NCBI RefSeq assembly: GCF_000143415.4
Contig: NW_003314341.1
Coordinates: forward strand, 457,137-521,136
Source: Selaginella moellendorffii
Lineage: Eukaryota; Streptophyta; Lycopodiopsida; Selaginellales; Selaginellaceae
Reading direction: 5' to 3'
DNA length: 64,000 bases
A program made the position numbers and the translations under genes. The notes under the pieces were generated by a model. It searched no databases. It saw only the letters and a list, made by a program, of their open reading frames with translations, and was not told the DNA's origin. Below, in pieces: positions 58,596 through 64,000 of the stretch; the stretch's first letter is position 1; each line of letters opens with the position of its first letter.

Positions 58596-58619
58596 TCCCA
58601 CTTTAACGAAATAGAGCTT
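58596..58619 (-). repeat. Right terminal inverted repeat
   Basis: Exact inverse of the left 24 bp. It is followed by the GAAT duplication and then LARD interior sequence. Confidence 0.9.
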
Positions 58620-58623
58620 GAAT

Positions 58624-59608
58624 GGAGATAGTGATCCTATGTTACTTAGTGCAACAATCAACGAATAGGAGCGAAAGACTAGTGGCCAAGTATGGGCCAT
58701 AAAATTCATTGGAAGGAATCCAAATGGCAAAGTTAGGCGAGGAACATTAATGTGTTAGATGCTAACAGATTGCGGGAAAGGAAGTGTGTTTCTAAGGATG
58801 GATTCCCAAATGCTCCAAATTTGGCAAAGGTGAAAGCTCTAAAGGAGGGAGCGGGAAGGTAACTAAATGATAGGGCCGTAGACAACCCTAGCACAATTTA
58901 TGATAACTGGAACTTAGTGCCAAAAGTGGCATGAAATAGGAAAGAGGATGATGTTGCCCTCAAGTAGAGAACTTCTTAGGATGGGGAAGTGGAATTTGTA
59001 AAATATGTGTAATAAAAGGTGTCGGAGACACCTAAGAAATTGATTTCAAGAAGTCAAGGATAAAAGTTCCAAAGAGGAATGGTCATATCAATAGAAGTTA
59101 AGACTACACTAGAATGTGTAGTAGGATTGAGTTAAAGAAGTTGTATTTAACAGGTTTAGCGAAAACTAAACTAATGAAAGGGAGAAAACAACCCCAGGTG
59201 GTCAAATAAGTCTCTATGTTAGAAAGACTATGCTCCTTAGAGGATGGAAAAGGCATAGTGAGCTTTCGATGTCAAATTATTATAAGCATTCGTGGATGGA
59301 TGGCTTAGTATTTGAAAGACAAGACAGTGATGCAGGTGGTGTTGGATCACTGGTGTAACAAAAGTGAATAGGCATGGCTTTAATGTAATGGGCTAATATG
59401 TTAGTGGTACTTTTGGGTGTCGGTTATGAGATAAGACATGTGGAGCACTTGGACCAAGTGTAATGGTTGAGTGGTATAGATGCCATTCTCGGGGCTAGCA
59501 AGTCCCCAAGTCTAGAATAGGACTTATGAAGGTTGTGAGTGAGACTTCTCCAAGTGGTCAGAAGTGTGGTTAAGTGACTAAAGTAAAATGGAAAATTTAG
59601 TTGCTTAC
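58624..59608 (+). mobile_element. LARD fragment right of the DNA transposon
   Basis: 58624-59278 is collinear with LARD interior from 39232 onward. At about 59279 it jumps to the last 330 bp of an LTR, ending TTGCTTACA at 59608, so the 3' end of this copy is internally deleted. The LTR end abuts the gypsy RT fragment. Confidence 0.75.
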
Positions 59609-62600
59609 ATCTGCCAAACCAAAAAAAGAACAAACGTCTAATACAGTGGTTTGAACTTCCTAAGACTTCACTACTTCCACCTTCTTTAGATCCACTTCAG
59701 TTATGCCACCACCAACTATATGCCCAAGAAAGTTCATGTGCAATCATCCAAAAGTATATTTACTTTCCTTAGCATACAATTTGTGTTCAAATAACTTTTA
59801 AAACACCAACTCAAAGTGTTTCAATGATCCTCCAATGTGTAAGCCATAAATTTTTCCTTTCCATTTTGCCAGTTTACCTCGTCAATCCATCTAACACTAC
59901 CTTGGCTTTTGCTAAATTCCCTCACCAAGGTCCCCGCCTATGGTACTAGCTCCTACTTGGTCCTACTTGGTTTTAGTTACTCACTGCACGAGCAACGGAG
60001 TGTTAGCCATCCATCCACGGCTTCCCAAATCTCTCCCAATCCCCCTCCCCATGTTAGACTAGATTTAAGGTTCGGCTACATTCCCTGCAGGCACAAGCAG
60101 CCAAGCACACCAAGCCTCTAGTACCACAAGACTTGATCATGGGACCCTCTAAATCCCAAGTCTTTGGTGCAACACCTGCTTTGGGATGCTAGGGTAAAAC
60201 ACCGTGGCCTAATGGCCCGGTATGGGTACCTCTACCCCCCACTTCTATCCCGAAGGGAAGGCCTAAGCCCCTAGGAAGGGCGAGGACTAATGAGCCGCAA
60301 GGTACTCAAGTAGGGCACCACTCCACATGAGCCGGGAGCACCGCAATTGATTTCCCTTTCAGGAGTGGGAGCTGCTCTTGAGCACTTCCCTGGGTGGCCC
60401 CTCTGGCACCACCCGAGTCCATGCTCACTCCCACCCAAGGCACCTTGGCCCCAGTCTCAACCTTAAGTCAATTTGGAAGCATCACTAGAGAGTTTCTTCA
60501 AGACTGGTTCTTGGACCTCACTATCCCTACTATACTTTTGGAACCCCCTGTAGCCGCCCCCCCCCGGGAGACGCATGCTTTGGGCTTTCACCCTTGACCT
60601 GTATTAGTACTCGAACTTGGTCTCGGACTCGATCTCAGACCCGACTTCGGATTTGGTCTCGGACTCAATCTCAGACCCGATCTTGGACTCGATCTCAGAC
60701 CCGACTTCGGATTTGGTCTCGGACTCGATCTCGGACCCGATCTTGGACTCGACTTCGGACTCGATCTCAGACTCGGTCTCGGACCCGTTTTCGGATCTCG
60801 GACTCCATCTCGAACTCGGTCTCGAACTTGGATCCATCTAGCATTTCATTATAGATTAGGATGTCTTCAATATAGACGACCACAAAGTGATCCAAATAGG
60901 GTACAAAGATGTGGTTCATCAATGCCGAAAATGTTGCCGGCGCATTGCATAGCCCAAAGGGCATCACTAGAAACTCAAAGCTCCCATACCTTGTTTGATA
61001 GGTTGTCTTCTTGACATCTTCCTCTGCTACCCTGATCTGGTAGTAACCTAACCTTAGGTCAATCCTCGAGAAGTATTTTGCCTTTCCCAACCTATCGAAC
61101 ATGTCCTCAATCCTTGGCAAAAGGAGCTTGTTCTTCTTTGTATACTTGTTGAGCAACTGATAGTCTATGCACATGCACATAGATCCATCTTTCTTTTTCA
61201 CAAATAACACTGGTGCCCCATATGGCAACTTGCTCAACCTAACATACCCTTTGTCCACCAACTCCTCTAGTTGGCACTTGAGCTCCTTGAGTTCTTTTTC
61301 GTTCAAACGATAGGGGGGACAAACCACCGCCTCAGCACCCTCGACCAGCTCAATCTTATGTTCTATCGGTTGTGCGGGGGGCAACCCCACCGATAGCTCC
61401 TCCGGCATGGTATCCTGGAATTGTTCCAACACCCGCTAGATCACTAAAGGTACTTCTTCCGTTCCTGTCTTTTTATCACTCTTCACCGAGAGTAAGCACA
61501 AAAATGCTACCTTAGTTCCTTTAGTGAGTTGTCCTCTCGTGGACACGAGGTTTAAGCAGGAATCTTTGGCCTTGCTTTGCCCTACCTTTAGATCCTGGGC
61601 CTCCACCCTAGATCTTTTTCCTTGGGCATTTGCTAGTGCCACAAGGTTCCTACCTGGCTACCACAAACTAATTGAACCAATCCATCCCAAAGATCACGCA
61701 AATCCCGCCATGTCCAATACAGTGAAATCCATGTCCACTTTCCAAATCTCTACTTCGACTCTCGCTTGTCGAAGTACCTCATCAGTGCTTTCGCTACCTT
61801 GAACAAACTCTATAGTCCTTAGTTCACCCAGCCGCTGCACCGTTAGTCCAGCTTGCTAGACTATGTCTACAGCCACAAAATTATCTGAAGCACACATGTC
61901 AATAAGGATCTTAACAAATTTACTTTCGAGCTTCCCTCGGAGGGCTAGTAGACAAATGACTCTCTACAAAAGTTGCTCGTGTAATGAGTAACTTTGAGTT
62001 AGGGACTGAATCACATACCTTAGTTTGGATTTCACTTGATGGCCATATTGGCTCTGGCCTTCTTCGGGTAGGGACATTCCCTTGAAAAGTGTCCCGCTTC
62101 ACCGCAGTTGTAACATATGTTGTTTCCCACACTGCTATATGACTTGACCTTCTTATCCATGGGTTTGTCTCTTTTCGCTTGACTCCCCCACGTACTCACT
62201 CACTGGCCACCAGATTTACCTTTCCGGAACCCCGAGGACTCATTCTTAGAAAAACTCCTCTTGAATTTCCCTTTGCTATACATTCCCCTTGGCTTGGCCC
62301 CTTTGCTAAACGTGGACCCCAACCCCGTCGTGTTCCCTTTCACAGGTTATCGTTGAAATGTACCTTGATGGCCACATTCAACGCTTCTTTGTAGTTGGTC
62401 GGGTTCCACTACATCACCTCACCGCGAGCCCAGGTTTGTAAGCCTGATATGAAGGCATGGAACGCATCCATATCACCCATATTCGTAACCAGTATCCTCT
62501 TTGCCATAAATCCATTCACATACTCTTGAATGGTTCTGGTTTGCTTCAGCCTACTCAGCTCGCCCTTAGGTGCAGAGTAGCATTCGGAGGAACATATGTC

Positions 62601-63270
62601 GCACGAATCCTCGCCTTCATCATTTCCCAAGTGGCCACCGGTCCTTCGTTGGCCTCCGTCGTTCTCCACCAAGACTTGGCATTATCTGCTAAGTATGGTT
62701 TTGCACATGGGACCTTCTCCGAGCTCGGTAACCTCAACGCTCGAAAGTAGTCCTCCATGTCGTAAAACCAATCCTCCACCACCTTATAGTCATTCACTCC
62801 CTTGAAGACTAGTGGGGGCTTTGGTTTCTACTTGGGAACTGCCTAAAGGACTGATTCCACTTCAGTCTATTCGACCTTGTTTGGTTCTGCCTTAGTCCCT
62901 ACCGAAGGGTCTGCACCTTCTGCACTACCAGTATCCGCAGTCTTTCACTTTTTCTTCCGCTTCTCGTCACGCTTTAACTTGCGTACAAGAGTCTCCAGTA
63001 GGGCATTGGTCTGTGCCAATTGTTCTTCTAGAATGTCCAATCGAGCCTTGTACGACCGAACCTTGCCACCAGACTCTTGTTTGGAAGTTTCCTCACTAGA
63101 GTCCTCCCCATATAAGGATTCATTATCCATAGCCTTTTGTTCGATCGGAGGCTCTAGCTCTGGTGGGGGTTCTGTCTCCGCCTTGATTCGTTTCCGCTCT
63201 GCCTTTGCCATCTCTCAGCAATCTGCCTCTATCCTTCACTAGAACTGAGGAAAAGGCTCCGATACCAAAT
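59609..63270 (-). mobile_element. Ty3/gypsy retrotransposon, gag-protease-RT part
   Basis: Minus strand, from 5' to 3': primer site at 63255-63268 (TTGGTATCGGAGCC), gag at about 63211-62409 (coiled-coil start, then WFYDMEDYFRALRLP and TWEMMKARIRATYVPP), CCHC zinc knuckle CYNCGEAGHFSREC at 62115-62074, a protease-like ILIDMCASDNFVAVD near 61900, and RT at 61432-60838 ([39 protein letters not shown]). The RT continues after an inserted LTR fragment, at 59837-59609 (KLFEHKLYAKESKYTFG, LGHIVGGGI). It stops at FFGLA, where a LARD LTR end lies. Several stops (for example TAG between protease and RT) show it is inactive. RNase H and integrase are missing. Confidence 0.85.
59838..60837 (-). mobile_element. 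Truncated solo LTR inside the gypsy RT, with hexamer array
   Basis: Starts TGTAAGCC just after CAATG (59833-59837) and closely matches the LTR from 63271 rightward. It ends inside a CTCGGACTCGATCTC-type array (60605-60837). Removing it restores the RT frame around ILIYNEMLD and the following EDHLKHFELVF-like residues, apart from one missing base. The other LTR terminus and duplication are lost. Confidence 0.7.
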
Positions 63271-64000
63271 TGTAAGCCACAAAGTTTTCCTTTCTAATTT
63301 GCCAGTTTACCTCGTCTATCCATCCAACACTGCCTTGGCTTTTGCTAAGTTCCCTCACCAAGGTCCCCGCCTATGGTACTAGCTCCTACTTGGTCCTACT
63401 TGGTTTCAGCTACTCACTACACGAGCAATGGAGTGTTAGCCATCCATCCACGGATTCCCAAATCTCTCTCAATCCCCCTCCCTGGGTTAGACTGGACTTA
63501 AGGTTCAACTACACTCCTTTCAGGCACAAGCAGCCAAGCACACCAAGCCTCCAGGTTCCTAACATCCTTTGGTACCACAAGACTTGATCATAGAACCCTC
63601 TAAATCCCAAGTCTTGGGTGCAACACTTGCTTCGGGATGCTGGGGTGAAACACCGTAGCCTAACAGCCCGGTATAGGTACCTCTACCCCCACTTCCATCC
63701 TGAAGGGAAGGCCTAAGCCCCTAGGAAGGGCAAGGACCAATGAGCCACAAGGTACTCAAGTGGGGCACCACTCCACATGAGTTGGGAGCACCGCAATCAG
63801 TTTCCCTTTCGGGAGTGGGAGCTGCTCTTGAGCACTTCCCTGGGTGGCCCCTCCGGCACCACTCGAGTCCATGCTCACTCCCACCCAAGGCCCCTCGGCC
63901 CCAGTCTTAACCTCAAGTCAGTTTGGAAGCACCACTAGAGAGTTCCTTCAAGACTGGTTCCTAGACCTCACTATCCCTACTATGCTTTTGGAACTCTGCA
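63271..64000 (-). repeat. 5' LTR of the gypsy element (runs off the window)
   Basis: Begins TGTAAGCCAC beside the primer site, so in element orientation this is the LTR end. The other end lies beyond the window. It is collinear with 59838-60550. Confidence 0.8.

Larger units (their letters stand above)
47520..58619 (+). mobile_element. 11.1-kb DNA transposon, 24-bp TIRs, 4-bp TSD
   Basis: Perfect 24-bp terminal inverted repeats begin AAGCTCTATTTCGTTAAAGT (47520-47543 and, inverted, 58596-58619). The duplication GAAT flanks the element (47516-47519 and 58620-58623). Host LARD sequence is collinear across the joined flanks, which confirms the ends. Contents: a minus-strand gene (about 48.0-50.4 kb), a triplicated 0.87-kb block (51.4-54.1 kb), a 1021-aa transposase (54865-57930) and many 22-bp palindromes. 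A 4-bp duplication and a DDE-like enzyme with these motifs would suit the Sola superfamily, but this assignment is tentative. Confidence 0.87.

Noticed and set aside
60838-61432. RT joined to the array by an internal deletion of the gypsy element
   Set aside because: The next RT residues are found at 59609-59837, so the array-bearing block is an insertion, not the product of a deletion.

Overview
This is a nuclear plant window. It carries spliced genes with very short GT-AG introns (about 50-75 nt), a PPR gene, a G-group bZIP factor, telo-box leaders and plant LTR retrotransposons with tRNA-Met-type primer sites. Short introns, tight packing and an abundant-PPR style suggest a compact lycophyte genome such as Selaginella; that is inference, not proof.

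Layout. 1-4.0 kb: dead Ty3/gypsy and Ty1/copia pol fragments, one hit by a 5S-rRNA-bearing solo LTR (Cassandra-like). 4.0-24.3 kb: a gene island. Minus strand: aspartate carbamoyltransferase (4576-5910), a two-zinc-finger PHD protein (5979-10475), a PPR protein (10888-12777), an LRR receptor-like protein (15390-16772), a PQBP1-like WW protein (19419-21182) and a SEP/UBX CDC48 adaptor (21248-22347). Plus strand: a DDX6/Dhh1-type DEAD-box helicase (13206-15085) and a GBF-type bZIP (22447-24322). Two same-strand pairs are only 65-68 bp apart (stop to start), and the UBX/bZIP pair diverges from a 99-bp spacer.

25.8-59.6 kb: nested copies of one non-autonomous LTR element (LARD type, LTRs about 1.8-2.0 kb with a GAGTCC hexamer array, about 4.1 kb of internal DNA without pol). 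One copy, 33902-41873, is complete with a CAATG target duplication and sits inside another copy of its own family. A second 5S-bearing solo LTR, a plant transposon-associated ORF block and a 1-kb LTR palindrome lie in this nest.

47520-58619: an 11.1-kb cut-and-paste DNA transposon with 24-bp perfect terminal inverted repeats, a GAAT duplication, a 1021-aa DDE-like transposase, a second gene on the opposite strand, a triplicated 0.87-kb block with telomere-like CCCTAAA repeats, and a family of 22-bp palindromes (ATGGCRTG-N6-CAYGCCAT) scattered through noncoding DNA and both genes. This is the most novel system in the window.

59.6-64 kb: a minus-strand Ty3/gypsy element (gag, zinc knuckle, protease, RT, primer site, LTR running off the window) whose RT is split by an LTR fragment carrying the same type of hexamer array. 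Its LTR resembles the LARD LTR, so it is a candidate autonomous relative. The genes of the island appear to be unrelated housekeeping and regulatory loci rather than a pathway.
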